From positions 35,630 through 99,629 of the forward strand of contig JACPUC010000021.1 of the NCBI GenBank assembly GCA_016192455.1: a stretch of 64,000 bases of DNA. Reading direction: 5' to 3'. Under the pieces are notes generated by a model, which was not told the DNA's origin, did no database searches, and saw only the letters and a list, made by a program, of their open reading frames with translations. Source of the stretch: Candidatus Tectimicrobiota bacterium. Lineage in GTDB: Bacteria > JACPUC01. A program made the translations under genes and the position numbers. Shown piece after piece: positions 47,431 to 56,305 of the stretch; within the stretch, counting starts at the first letter, position 1; each line of letters opens with the position of its first letter.

Positions 47431-47468
47431 CAGGCATCCCGAGGCCAAGGAATGCTCGCAGATGCCTG
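47431..47468 (-). promoter_or_regulatory. Hairpin in the thrS leader
   Basis: On the minus strand CAGGCATC (47468-47461) pairs perfectly with GATGCCTG (47438-47431). Four more pairs (CGAG with CTCG) stack inside after a short internal loop. It is followed by TTATGTTT and lies about 70 bases before the thrS start. It could be an attenuator or an autoregulatory operator for threonyl-tRNA synthetase, which represses its own translation in E. coli. Confidence 0.5.
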
Positions 47469-47560
47469 CTGAGACAGCTCGGTTCCACGACGTCACGAAC
47501 GGCACCGCACGCTGACGCGCTGCGCTGGCCCCTCTGGATTCCGCCACGCTGACTCGTGCA

Positions 47561-47635
47561 TGGTAGGCACGGGCGGTTTCGAACCGCCGACCTCTTGCGC
47601 GTCAAGCAAGCGCTCTCCCCCTGAGCTACGTGCCT
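47561..47635 (-). tRNA. tRNA-Val (anticodon GAC)
   Basis: 75 bases on the minus strand fold as a full cloverleaf: acceptor AGGCACG with CGTGCCT, D-arm GCTC/GAGC, anticodon stem CTTGC/GCAAG with loop TTGACGC (anticodon GAC), five-base variable loop AGGTC, T-arm GGCGG-TTCGAAA-CCGCC, discriminator A and an encoded CCA. It lies between clpX and thrS. Confidence 0.96.
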
Positions 47636-47652
47636 CCACGGTCTGCGGAATG

Positions 47653-47674
47653 AAAAAACGCTACAACGTTAGCG
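47653..47674 (-). terminator. Short rho-independent terminator after clpX
   Basis: On the minus strand CGCTA (47674-47670), a six-base loop and TAGCG (47663-47659) are followed by six T residues (47658-47653). It lies 40 bases after the clpX stop. The five-base stem is short, and the element overlaps the -10 region of a candidate tRNA promoter. Confidence 0.5.
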
Positions 47675-47686
47675 CGGCGTTGTCAA
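47658..47686 (-). promoter_or_regulatory. Candidate promoter for tRNA-Val
   Basis: A perfect TTGACA (47686-47681) is followed after 17 bases by TAGCGT (47663-47658). Transcription would start about 15 bases before the mature tRNA 5' end. The -10 is weak and falls within the clpX terminator stem. Confidence 0.45.
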
Positions 47687-47713
47687 GGCAAATGAGCGCC
47701 TGACGGCGATGTC

Positions 47714-49000
<1,287 letters not shown>

Positions 49001-49137
49001 AGGGCATTCCTTTCGAAGCCTCGCCTCTCTCCTCGAAGGGGAGCGTCAAAGGAGGCCCCTCGGGAGAGGTGGCGAACCCCGCCGCGCCAGCGACGCCGCT
49101 CCGCGCTGGGTCAGGCTGAGCGAGCTGGTCCGCTTCC

Positions 49138-49773
49138 CTATTTCTTCCCGTCCGATTCTGGGCTGCCTGCCGATGGGGTCCGCGACGTGATCACGTTGTC
49201 GATGATGCCATAATCCTTGGCCTGCTCACCGGTCATGAAGAAATCGCGGTCCGTGTCCTGCTTCACCTTTTTCAAGGATTGGCCCGTATGTTTGGCGAAG
49301 ATACCATCGAGGCTATCGCGCATGCGCAGGATCTCGCGCGCCTGGATGTCCACATCGGTGGCCTGCCCCTGGAAGCCGCCCAGGGGCTGATGGATCATGA
49401 TGCGCGAGTTCGGCAGGGCGAAGCGCTTGCCGTGCTCGCCGGCGGCCAGCAGCAGCGACCCCATGCTAGCGGCCTGCCCGATGCAGATGGTCTGCACGTC
49501 CGGCCTGATGTACTGCATGGTGTCGTAGATCGCCAACCCCGCCGTCACCAGCCCGCCGGGACAGTTGACGTAGAGGAAGATGTCCTGCTCCGGCTCCTCG
49601 GCCTCCAGAAAGAGCAACTGGGCAATGATCACGTTCGCCACGTGGTCATCAATCGGCGTTCCCAAGAATACGATGCGGTCCTTCAGAAGGCGCGAGTAAA
49701 TGTCGTACGAGCGCTCACCGCGATTGGTCTGCTCAACCACGAACGGAATAACTTGCGCATGCTCTCTCATCAT
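49138..49773 (-). CDS. clpP: ATP-dependent Clp protease proteolytic subunit ClpP
   Basis: 211 residues with the serine-protease triad: Ser in [11 protein letters not shown], His in [10 protein letters not shown] and Asp in [35 protein letters not shown] is the usual N-terminal axial-loop region. The oxyanion strand reads VNCPGG where most ClpPs have NSPGG, a mild variation. It forms the barrel protease with ClpX, encoded next. The start is the first of two ATGs, with AAGGA upstream. The gene lies 18 bases after tig. Confidence 0.97.
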   Translation of the reverse strand: MMREHAQVIPFVVEQTNRGERSYDIYSRLLKDRIVFLGTPIDDHVANVIIAQLLFLEAEEPEQDIFLYVNCPGGLVTAGLAIYDTMQYIRPDVQTICIGQAASMGSLLLAAGEHGKRFALPNSRIMIHQPLGGFQGQATDVDIQAREILRMRDSLDGIFAKHTGQSLKKVKQDTDRDFFMTGEQAKDYGIIDNVITSRTPSAGSPESDGKK

Positions 49774-49791
49774 CTTCAGTCCTTGCCTCTG

Positions 49792-51120
49792 TTACTTCGG
49801 AATCAGTTCCTCGGAGGCACCACCCCTCTCGGCAGGCACCACCTCCTCGGCAACCGAGACGCTGCTCAAAATTGCCTGGTAGGCTTTCTCTTCTAGCAGT
49901 TGCATCCGCAAGAGGTCATAGGTGCCGTTTTCGCGCATCGATGACTTCAAGGTGCCGAGATGCTTGTTCGTCTGCTCGGCCAGGGTTCGCACCTCGGCAT
50001 CGAGCGTCTCGTCATCGACCTCCAGGCCTTCCTGCCTTGCCACAGCTTGAAGCAAAAGCGATGCCTTCGCTCGGTGCCGGGCTTCGGGACGGAGCTGCTC
50101 GCGCAGCGGCGCCACCTCCTGGTGCACCTGACTCGACGACAAGCCGCTCGCCCGCAGGCGACGCTGGTACTCCGCCAGCATCTGGCTCGTGTGCTCCTCC
50201 ACCAGCGCTTCGGGCACCTCGAAGAGGTTGCGCTCCAGCAACGCCTCCAGGATCGTCCGGCGCAGTTGCCGCTCGGAGGTCTCTCGCGCTGTCTGCTGAA
50301 GGCTTTCCAGCAATTGCCCGCGCAGGTGCTCGAGGGACTCATACGCTCCCAGCGACTGCGCAAAGGTGTCATCAAGCTCTGGAAGAGTCGCTTTCTTCAG
50401 CTCCTTCAGGGTCACCTGACACAGCGCGGTTTTCCCCGCAAGCTTGTCATTCTGATAGTCTGGCGGAAAGGAGAGATCAAACTGCCGGGTCTCGCCTGGA
50501 CGCATCCCCAGCACGGTCCGTTCGAAGTCAGGCAACAGCCGCCCGCGCCCAAGCAAGGCCGTGTAATCGGTGGCTCCGCCGTCCTCCACCGCCGCGCCAT
50601 CGAGGCTCAACGTGTAGTCGAGCCGCACGAAGTCGTGGGCTTCCACGCCGCGGTCGCTCACGGCTTCCAGTTCGGCTTGACGTTCGCGCCAGGCTTCGAG
50701 CTGCCGGTTCACCTCCTCCTCCCCCACCTCCTGGACGGAGCGGGTAAAGCTGAGGCCGCGATAGTCCCCCACCTCCACCTCAGGCAGAATCTCGACGGTG
50801 GCGGTGAAGGTGAAGGGCGCGTCCGCATGCAGGTCCACATCCTCAACCTTGGGTTCCCCAACGACCTTCAGCCCCTGCTCGGCGATCGCCTTGCCGTAAG
50901 CCTCGGGGATGAGCCACTGCAGTACCTCGCTCTCCACGTCGCTGCGATAATACTGCCGCAAGATGCGGCGAGGCGCTTTGCCCGGCCGGAACCCCTTGAT
51001 TTTCACTCGCTTGGAGATCGCCGCGTAGGCGCGGTCAAACGCCGCCGCCACCTCCTCGGCGGACACCTCCACCGCGAGCTTCTTCACACACGCTGCGAGG
51101 TCTTGCGCTTCGACTTTCAT
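49792..51120 (-). CDS. tig: Trigger factor, ribosome-associated chaperone and prolyl isomerase
   Basis: 442 residues. The ribosome-binding domain contains KIKGFRPGKAPRRILRQYY (the GFRxGKxP signature), followed by an FKBP-like domain (about 155-245) and a long helical C-terminal chaperone domain. It protects nascent chains at the ribosome exit tunnel. ATG 51120 is preferred over the upstream TTG (51138) because relatives start at MKVE-type sequence. First gene of tig-clpP-clpX. Confidence 0.95.
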   Translation of the reverse strand: MKVEAQDLAACVKKLAVEVSAEEVAAAFDRAYAAISKRVKIKGFRPGKAPRRILRQYYRSDVESEVLQWLIPEAYGKAIAEQGLKVVGEPKVEDVDLHADAPFTFTATVEILPEVEVGDYRGLSFTRSVQEVGEEEVNRQLEAWRERQAELEAVSDRGVEAHDFVRLDYTLSLDGAAVEDGGATDYTALLGRGRLLPDFERTVLGMRPGETRQFDLSFPPDYQNDKLAGKTALCQVTLKELKKATLPELDDTFAQSLGAYESLEHLRGQLLESLQQTARETSERQLRRTILEALLERNLFEVPEALVEEHTSQMLAEYQRRLRASGLSSSQVHQEVAPLREQLRPEARHRAKASLLLQAVARQEGLEVDDETLDAEVRTLAEQTNKHLGTLKSSMRENGTYDLLRMQLLEEKAYQAILSSVSVAEEVVPAERGGASEELIPK

Positions 51121-51540
51121 GTATCCACAGGAGATCAATGCGACAGGATTGCGCTAGGGGAGCATCTCCCAAAACCAACCGTACCGTTCCGGGCCGGCGG
51201 CGCGCCGGCATCGCGCGCCCCGCACCAATGAGGAGAACCGAACGACGCTACTATAAGCTGCCTGCACACAATATACAACGGCGTTTCCAGGCCGCCAAGG
51301 GAAGAATCTGCCGGCAGCCGGCAGCGCGGGCTGGGGTGGCTTCTCGTCCAGCGCCGCGCGCCGCGACGCGCCACGCTCGCAGCGCTGCCTCAAGGCATTG
51401 TACGGTTTCGCCCCCCACCTCGTCGCCCGCCTACCGCAACGCAGTGGCAGGCAGTTCCCCATGGGCCTTCGGCCCACCCGCAAGGTCATGAAAATAAGCG
51501 GACACTTCTTTCTCAGCAGGCTTCCATCCTATCGACCGTA

Positions 51541-51562
51541 GGGGCGGTTCGCGAACCGCCCC
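51541..51562. repeat. Perfect 22-bp palindrome
   Basis: GGGGCGGTTCG followed directly by its reverse complement CGAACCGCCCC. This is a REP-like intergenic palindrome; near-identical sequence occurs in many unrelated environmental genomes as far as I recall. Confidence 0.85.
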
Positions 51563-51580
51563 TGCCAGCGGGATGCAAAG

Positions 51581-51640
51581 AACCACTGATGAACACGGAT
51601 GGCCACTGATATTTCTGTGAACCCGCGTCCATCAGCGGTT
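51581..51640. repeat. Inverted repeat, 18-bp arms
   Basis: AACCACTGATGAACACGG (51581-51598) and CCGCGTCCATCAGCGGTT (51623-51640) are reverse complements at 15 of 18 positions, with 24 bases between. Differences are all A/G transitions, so G-U pairing would keep the RNA stem. Confidence 0.75.
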
Positions 51641-51654
51641 CCTCCCCCTACCTT

Positions 51655-51718
51655 CTCGGCGTTCTCTGCGTCTCTGCGGTGCAATCCATTCCACCGCAGA
51701 GGCGCAGAGAGCGCCGAG
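51655..51718. repeat. Inverted repeat, 27-bp arms
   Basis: Arms at 51655-51681 (beginning CTCGGCGTTCTCTGCG) and 51692-51718 (ending AGAGAGCGCCGAG) match as reverse complements at 25 of 27 positions around a ten-base loop. The two mismatches are transitions that allow G-U pairs. It directly follows the other two palindromes. Confidence 0.85.
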
Positions 51719-52052
51719 GTGGAGGGAGGCTGGCCGCACGACCGTCAGCCTCATCCTGGCGCAAAATCAACCACCTACGCGCCTATTTTCGAGGTAGGGT
51801 GGGGGGAGGATGGAGATGGTTCCTCCTTGCTTCCTATGCGGCCGATTGGAGGGCGCCGCGGAGGAGCCATGCGAGCGGTCTGCCTCGGACAAGAAAGCCG
51901 TCACCACCGCAGGGAGTACGTACCTCGCTGAAAGACCGGGTTCCGAGCCGACGCGGCGCGCGCTCAACTTGCTCGGCGGCGCATGGCGCCGCATAATCGC
52001 CGCTGCCCTGAACGGTTAGCGCGACCATCCACGTCATGCAGGAGCCTACGCC

Positions 52053-52298
52053 ATGACAGCGTTCATGCGCACTCTCAAGGCGGTGAGCAGCAACTGTTAC
52101 CTGTTACTGCTCCTCTCTCTCATCCTCTTCATCACCAGCATGTTCGAGGCCTGGGAGACCCTCGCCGAGGACCTCAGCAACCTCAACCTTGGCGCGCACC
52201 ACGGCCTGGCCATCTTGGGCCTGTTCAACCTCGCCAAGGTTCTGCCGGATGTCTTCGAAAGCCTGGAGTGGGTGACAGAAACCGAAGAAAAGGAGTAG
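52053..52298 (+). CDS. Small membrane protein of unknown function
   Basis: 81 residues with one clear membrane helix (CYLLLLLSLILFITSMF, about 15-32), an amphipathic middle, and an acidic C-terminus (TETEEKE). GGAG lies nine bases before the ATG. No family is recognised. A second weak hydrophobic stretch (HHGLAILGLFNLAKVL) suggests a hairpin. It stands alone between the palindromic region and ftcD. Coding status rests on the ribosome-binding site and residue composition. Confidence 0.6.
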   Translation: MTAFMRTLKAVSSNCYLLLLLSLILFITSMFEAWETLAEDLSNLNLGAHHGLAILGLFNLAKVLPDVFESLEWVTETEEKE

Positions 52299-52477
52299 GC
52301 GGAAAGCCGCTGCCCCCGTCACCGGCGCGCGCCGTATCCGCCGGCTTCAGCTCGGGCGCGCGGATTGCGGAGAGGCCCTGTGGTTTCGGCAGGGTGGCGG
52401 GAGGTTCTGGTCCAGGCACGGACGCGGGGACGGCTGAGAGCGACGAGAGCGCGCGGCGCCTGCCGGCGTGACCGCCC

Positions 52478-53371
52478 CTAGTCAAGCAGGTTCGCCTCGA
52501 TGATGCGCTCGGTGCTGAAGTCGGGGAGCTGGAGGTAGTAGCGCACGATGTCCTGCAGGGCTTTTTGGGGGATGAGGCCGATGAGCTCGGTGCCGGAGAC
52601 GCGCACGCCGTAACGGTGCGCTTCGGTCTTCACGGCCTCCACGCCGCGGGAGATGGGGGTCTTCTCGTAGTCGGTGAAGTTCATCGCCACCTGCACCAGG
52701 CCGCTGCGCCGCAGGCTGACGCCGATCGCCTGCAGGTGCGGCAGTCCGCCACCCGACTCTCGCACGCCGCGGGCGATGGCCCGGGCGATCTCCACGTTCG
52801 AGGTCTCCAGGTTGACGTTGAAAGCGATGAGGGGGCGGCGCGCTCCGACGGCGGTGGCGCCGACCTTGGCGTTGAAGGTCTGCGGGCCGGCATCGACGCG
52901 CCAGGCGGGCTGCTGGAGCCGCCTCGACAGGCTCTCATACTGTCCGCGGCGAATGAACGGCAGGCTGCGGCGCTCGGCGGAGGTGGCCGCCTCGCCGTAG
53001 AAGAAGACCGGCACGCCGGCGCGGCGCCCGAACTCGTGGCCGAACTCGCGCGCCATCCCCGTGGCCTCCTGCATGGTGAGGCTGCGGATCGGCACGAAGG
53101 GGACCACGTCCACGGCGCCGATGCGCGGGTGCTCGCCGTGGTGCCGCCGCAAGTCGATGCGCTCGACCGCCACCAACGCCGCCGCCAGGGCCGCCTCGCC
53201 GACGCCGGCCGGCTCGCCCATGAAGGTGAAGACGCTGCGGTGGTGATCAACGTTGGCGCTGTAGTCGAGCAGCTTCACCCCGCGGACGTTGCGGATGCTT
53301 GCGGCGATTGCCTCGAGGGTTTCCGCGTCCCGGCCTTCACTGAAGTTGGGCACACACTCAAGCACCTGCAA
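52478..53371 (-). CDS. ftcD: Glutamate formimidoyltransferase
   Basis: 297 residues matching the formiminotransferase domain: LECVPNFSEGRD, DYSANVDHHRSVFTFMG, HHGEHPRIGAVDVVPFVPI, and IAFNVNLETSNVEIARAIA. It moves the formimino group from N-formimino-glutamate (histidine breakdown) to tetrahydrofolate, or works as a formyltransferase. The cyclodeaminase domain found in some FtcD fusions is absent. It starts at TTG 53371 (AGGAAG upstream); GTG 53365 is possible. No hut genes are nearby, so a role in one-carbon supply is as likely as histidine degradation. Confidence 0.92.
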   Translation of the reverse strand: MQVLECVPNFSEGRDAETLEAIAASIRNVRGVKLLDYSANVDHHRSVFTFMGEPAGVGEAALAAALVAVERIDLRRHHGEHPRIGAVDVVPFVPIRSLTMQEATGMAREFGHEFGRRAGVPVFFYGEAATSAERRSLPFIRRGQYESLSRRLQQPAWRVDAGPQTFNAKVGATAVGARRPLIAFNVNLETSNVEIARAIARGVRESGGGLPHLQAIGVSLRRSGLVQVAMNFTDYEKTPISRGVEAVKTEAHRYGVRVSGTELIGLIPQKALQDIVRYYLQLPDFSTERIIEANLLD

Positions 53372-53823
53372 CGTGGCTTCCTCCTTGGGCGTGGACGTCG
53401 ACAGATGGAAGAACCGGCTGAACGGCTGATCTCAGCGTGGGGGCCAGGGCGCAAGGCACTGACGAGGGAGGAGAGACGAGGCTTTAGAAACAAGGCGCTG
53501 AAACGCGGCGAATTCCGGTCTACGCCTTCACCCACATATACCGCCTTTCCCATTGAAGTGCAAGGTCTGCTGGAGGGAGTACGGCGCGGCCTCGAGCGCG
53601 GGCCGTGGCGCGGGGCAAGGGACGCGTCGCCCGATGCCCGCCCTGGGAGGAATGGCGTGGCCCCCTCTCTCCCCTGAGCTCTCGATTTGCTATACTGAAA
53701 AGGGATTGTCGCCAACTTCGGTTGCTGCTTCAGCCTTGCGCCGCTGATGTGGCGACGGCGCCGTTGTTGGCCGAGGCCGCGCAATGGCGCGCCTCCCCCC
53801 TACCGCATGAATGGAAGGAAGGT
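53372..53823. other. Divergent intergenic region
   Basis: 452 bases between ftcD and the zinc-ribbon gene. No gene is supported. It holds an extended -10 promoter at 53691-53696 for the plus strand and an AT-richer patch at 53530-53560 that may carry the ftcD promoter. Confidence 0.45.
53688..53696 (+). promoter_or_regulatory. Extended -10 promoter element
   Basis: TGC followed by TATACT (53691-53696) forms an extended -10 box; the -35 region is not recognisable. It lies about 130 bases upstream of the zinc-ribbon gene. Confidence 0.45.
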
Positions 53824-54033
53824 ATGACGCAATCCTGCGCCCGCTGCGGCGCCTCCGGCGCCCATGTGTTTCGCCGCCACTACGTCGCGCCGCATGGCGA
53901 AGGGGAGGCGCTGCGACTCGAGGTTGAGGAGCTGGTGCTCTGCCGGCCCTGTTTCCTGGAGATCGGCAAGAAGGTCGGCGTGGAGCGGCGCGCCCTCTTC
54001 GAAGAGCTGCGCCAGCGCACCCCGCACGCCTAG
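53824..54033 (+). CDS. Small zinc-ribbon-like protein
   Basis: 69 residues with two cysteine pairs: CARCG near the N-terminus and CRPC about 35 residues later, which should bind one zinc. The rest is charged, with helical IGKKVGVERRALFEELRQR. GGAAGGAAGG lies just before the ATG. No characterised relative is recognised; it could bind nucleic acid or protein. It is followed closely by another small gene. Confidence 0.65.
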   Translation: MTQSCARCGASGAHVFRRHYVAPHGEGEALRLEVEELVLCRPCFLEIGKKVGVERRALFEELRQRTPHA

Positions 54034-54144
54034 CCCGCGCTCGCTGGCAAGGGAATGCGGGTTGCGGCGCCCGGGCACCCGCCGCGCCCGCGCTCAGCGG
54101 CTGGGGGCTTCCTTGTCTCCCCTCCTCGTGGATGCTCCTGCAAC

Positions 54145-54342
54145 GTGGACGAAGATGAACTGCGGGAAGTGCTGCGTCACGTCCTTACGGAGCTGAAAAA
54201 GCTGCGCCAGGAGGTCGATGCGCTGCGGCAGGCGGCAGGCAGGGCGCACCAGCGTGGCCGCGCGGTCGCCGTGGTCGCCATGCTGGCGTTCCTCCTGGGG
54301 ATCGCGGCGGTGGCCTGGGCGGCGATCAGGGCGATGCTGTAG
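54145..54342 (+). CDS. Small coiled-coil protein with C-terminal membrane helix
   Basis: 65 residues from GTG 54145: an amphipathic helix (ELREVLRHVLTELKKLRQEV) then a single membrane segment (AVVAMLAFLLGIAAVAWAAI). It resembles many small tail-anchored hypotheticals. An ATG at 54055 would add a proline/arginine-rich stretch that looks non-coding. The ribosome-binding site is weak, so the start is uncertain. No function can be assigned. Confidence 0.45.
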   Translation: MDEDELREVLRHVLTELKKLRQEVDALRQAAGRAHQRGRAVAVVAMLAFLLGIAAVAWAAIRAML

Positions 54343-54450
54343 CGTGCGGAGTTCAGGAAGATGCCTCCGGAGTTGTGCCTGCGCCTCGCTGACGGCTGAC
54401 CAAAACGCGGCGCCTCACCACCGCGCCACCCCGCGGGTGCTTTTTGGCGT

Positions 54451-55080
54451 ATGGGATTCTACGCGGACTGCATTTTTCCGTGGCTGATGGACCTGAGCAT
54501 GCGCTCGGAGTCGATCTCGGCGGAGCGGCGGCGCGTGCTGCGCGACGTGGCCGGCGACGTGCTGGAGATCGGCTTCGGCACCGGCCTGAACCTGCCGCAC
54601 TACGTCGTGGGACCCGACGGCGTGCGCAGCCTCACGGCGCTCGACCCGTCACGGGGCATGGCGAAGCGGGCGGCGCGACGGCTGCGGCAGGCGCCCCTTG
54701 CGGTGCGGCTTGAGGTGCTGCCGGCGGAGCGCCTGCCGTTCGCGGACGAGCAGTTCGACGCCGCGGTGAGCACCTGGACGCTCTGCTCCGTCGCCGACCC
54801 GGCCCCTGCCTTGGCGGGCCTGCGCCGCGTGCTGAAGCGCGGCGGCCGGTTCTTTTTCCTCGAGCATGGCCGCGCCCAGGCCGAACACCTGCGGCGCTGG
54901 CAGGACCGTTTGAATCCCCTGCAACGCCGCATCGCCTGCGGCTGCAACCTGAACCGCGACATCGAGGGCCTCGTCAGCCAGAGCGGCTTGCGGATCATCG
55001 AGCTCGAGCGCTACTTCCTGCCTCGCGTGCCGAAAATCGTCGGCAGCATGTACCGCGGCGTGGCCGTGCGCGACGGGTAA
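54451..55080 (+). CDS. Class I SAM-dependent methyltransferase
   Basis: 209 residues with a clear SAM site: VLEIGFGTGLNLPHY (motif I), TALDPSRGM (acidic end of strand 2), PFADEQFDAAVSTWTLCSV (motif IV) and LRRVLKRGGRFFFLEHG. The HYxxVxxxxxLDPS pattern and C-terminal KIVGSMYRGVAV resemble METTL7/UbiE-like small methyltransferases acting on lipophilic or thiol substrates. Substrate unknown. The gene is followed by the DUF362 gene 227 bp downstream, with a repeat between them. Confidence 0.85.
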   Translation: MGFYADCIFPWLMDLSMRSESISAERRRVLRDVAGDVLEIGFGTGLNLPHYVVGPDGVRSLTALDPSRGMAKRAARRLRQAPLAVRLEVLPAERLPFADEQFDAAVSTWTLCSVADPAPALAGLRRVLKRGGRFFFLEHGRAQAEHLRRWQDRLNPLQRRIACGCNLNRDIEGLVSQSGLRIIELERYFLPRVPKIVGSMYRGVAVRDG

Positions 55081-55136
55081 CGGTTAGCCCCATCATGCTC
55101 CGCAGAGATGGTTGCTGTCTTTCTCGAAGGGAGGAT

Positions 55137-55197
55137 GCGAGGGAACATGGTCCCCTCGCGCACCCCAATTACGCGAGGTCCTGCGCAGCTCGCGCTG
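55137..55197. repeat. Palindromic repeat, copy 1 (upstream of DUF362 gene)
   Basis: About 60 bases beginning GCGAGGGA and ending GCGCAGCTCGCG. Most positions match copy 2 at 56182-56240, including the uninterrupted CCCCTCGCGCACCCC block and TTACGCGAG. Internal hairpins are GCGAGGG/CCCTCGC and GCGAG/CTCGC. Confidence 0.75.
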
Positions 55198-55243
55198 ACA
55201 TGCGGCGTGGGGCTTCGAGGAGCTGAGAAAAACAACCTTCCTT

Positions 55244-55269
55244 AGAATCCATTCCAGGAATTGGATTCT
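55244..55269. promoter_or_regulatory. Operator-like inverted repeat before the DUF362 gene
   Basis: AGAATCCA (55244-55251) and TGGATTCT (55262-55269) are perfect inverted arms around a ten-base spacer that itself holds TTCC-A-GGAA. It ends 38 bases before the DUF362 start codon, in an AT-rich patch, and could bind a dimeric repressor. Confidence 0.5.
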
Positions 55270-55307
55270 TCCGGGAATCTTCCACGCATGACGAAAGGGG
55301 GCTCGTC

Positions 55308-56114
55308 ATGAGGCAGCGTAGAGAGCAGGTTTTCCTTCAACGCGGCGACGGCGCCTATGGCGCCGCGCGGCGGCTGCTGGAGCGCATGGGATTCGGGCTG
55401 CGCGGCAAGCGGGTCTTCGTGAAGCCGAACCTGGTGAACGCCAAGAGCGCGGCGGAGGGGGTGACGACCGACCTGGGCGTCTGCCGGGCGATCTTCGAGC
55501 GCCTCGAAGACTGCCGCGTGACCCTCGGCGACGCCGGCGGCGACACCAAGGCGAGCCTGCGGCGCAACGGCTACACCAAGCTCTGCCGCGAGTTCGGCGT
55601 GGAGACCGTCGATCTGAACGACGACGAGATCGTCTGGCTGGAGGTGCCCCGGCCGGTGGTCTACGAGCGCGTCCCGTTCTCGCGCCGCGTTCTGGAGGCG
55701 GAGGTGCGCATCGACGTAGCGAAGCTGAAGCTGCACTCCAGCGCCCAGGTGACCCTGACGCTGAAGAACTGGTTCGGCTGCGTGCCGACCTACCGCGAGC
55801 GCTCGAAAATCCACCCCCGCATCAGCCGCGCCATCGTCGACCTCGTGCAGGTGGCGCCGCCGCACCTGTGCCTCATCGACGGCATCATCGGCAACAACTT
55901 CAACGAAGTGACCCCCTCGCCCATCCACGTCGGCATCATGATCGGCGGCCGCGACGCGCTCGCCGTGGATATCGTCGGCACGCAGTGCATGGGCATCAAC
56001 CCCGACGACATCGTGCAGCTCACCGAAGCGCGGCGCATCCTCGGCGAGCGCACCATCGCCATCGACGGCCCCGCCATCGAGGAGGTGATGGTGCCGTTCC
56101 TGGCGGGGGTGTAA
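55308..56114 (+). CDS. DUF362-family protein
   Basis: 268 residues. Conserved DUF362 blocks are KRVFVKPNLVNAKSAAEGVTTDLGV, LGDAGGDTKASLRRNGY, VDVAKLKLHSS-like IDVAKLKLHS, TLTLKNWFGCVP and DAVAVDIVGT-like DALAVDIVGTQCMG. Family members are often fused to ferredoxin domains; this one has none and only scattered cysteines. Function of the family is poorly defined, with suggested iron-sulfur or nucleotide binding. AAGGGGG precedes the ATG. The gene is bracketed by two copies of a palindromic repeat and has an inverted repeat in its promoter region. Confidence 0.85.
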   Translation: MRQRREQVFLQRGDGAYGAARRLLERMGFGLRGKRVFVKPNLVNAKSAAEGVTTDLGVCRAIFERLEDCRVTLGDAGGDTKASLRRNGYTKLCREFGVETVDLNDDEIVWLEVPRPVVYERVPFSRRVLEAEVRIDVAKLKLHSSAQVTLTLKNWFGCVPTYRERSKIHPRISRAIVDLVQVAPPHLCLIDGIIGNNFNEVTPSPIHVGIMIGGRDALAVDIVGTQCMGINPDDIVQLTEARRILGERTIAIDGPAIEEVMVPFLAGV

Positions 56115-56181
56115 GAGGCTGAGGAAGGGGAGCTGCGTCTGGTCGTGTACGGTCTCTGAAGCTTGATAAAGACGAATTGGT

Positions 56182-56240
56182 GCGAGGGAGCCGCGCCCCC
56201 TCGCGCACCCCGCTTACGCGAGCTGCGGCGCAGCTCGCGG
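56182..56240. repeat. Palindromic repeat, copy 2 (downstream of DUF362 gene)
   Basis: About 59 bases beginning GCGAGGGAG and ending GCGCAGCTCGCG, in direct orientation relative to copy 1 (55137-55197). It contains a perfect nine-pair hairpin, GCGAGCTGC with GCAGCTCGC, and the shared CTCGCGCACCCC block. Confidence 0.75.
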
Positions 56241-56252
56241 GGAGAGGGGGTG

Positions 56253-56273
56253 TGGGGGAACAATGTTCCCCCA
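56253..56273. repeat. Perfect 9-bp stem hairpin
   Basis: TGGGGGAAC (56253-56261) and GTTCCCCCA (56265-56273) flank a three-base loop. On the plus strand it is followed by A residues and on the minus strand the T-run comes before the stem, so it does not fit a rho-independent terminator in either direction. It may still end the minus-strand transcript of the next gene or mark a repeat boundary. Confidence 0.6.
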
Positions 56274-56305
56274 TAAAAAAAGTAGCTCGTGCCGCCTCAA
56301 CGTTG

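Larger units (their letters stand above)
51121..52052. other. Long intergenic region with palindromic repeats
   Basis: About 930 bases between tig and a small membrane-protein gene, without a supported coding region. From 51541 to 51718 it holds three successive inverted repeats (separate entries). The first 400 bases contain the tig promoter region, AT-richer around 51240-51290. The right part (51760-52040) shows no clear feature. Confidence 0.6.

Noticed and set aside
47480..47488. T-box-like GTGGAACCG word upstream of thrS
   Set aside because: No stem I specifier loop or antiterminator was found, and the gene content does not suggest a Firmicute. One short word is not enough.
47561..47635. 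tRNA-Val as an integration site for a mobile element
   Set aside because: No integrase, no duplicated 3' end of the tRNA, and housekeeping genes flank it on both sides.
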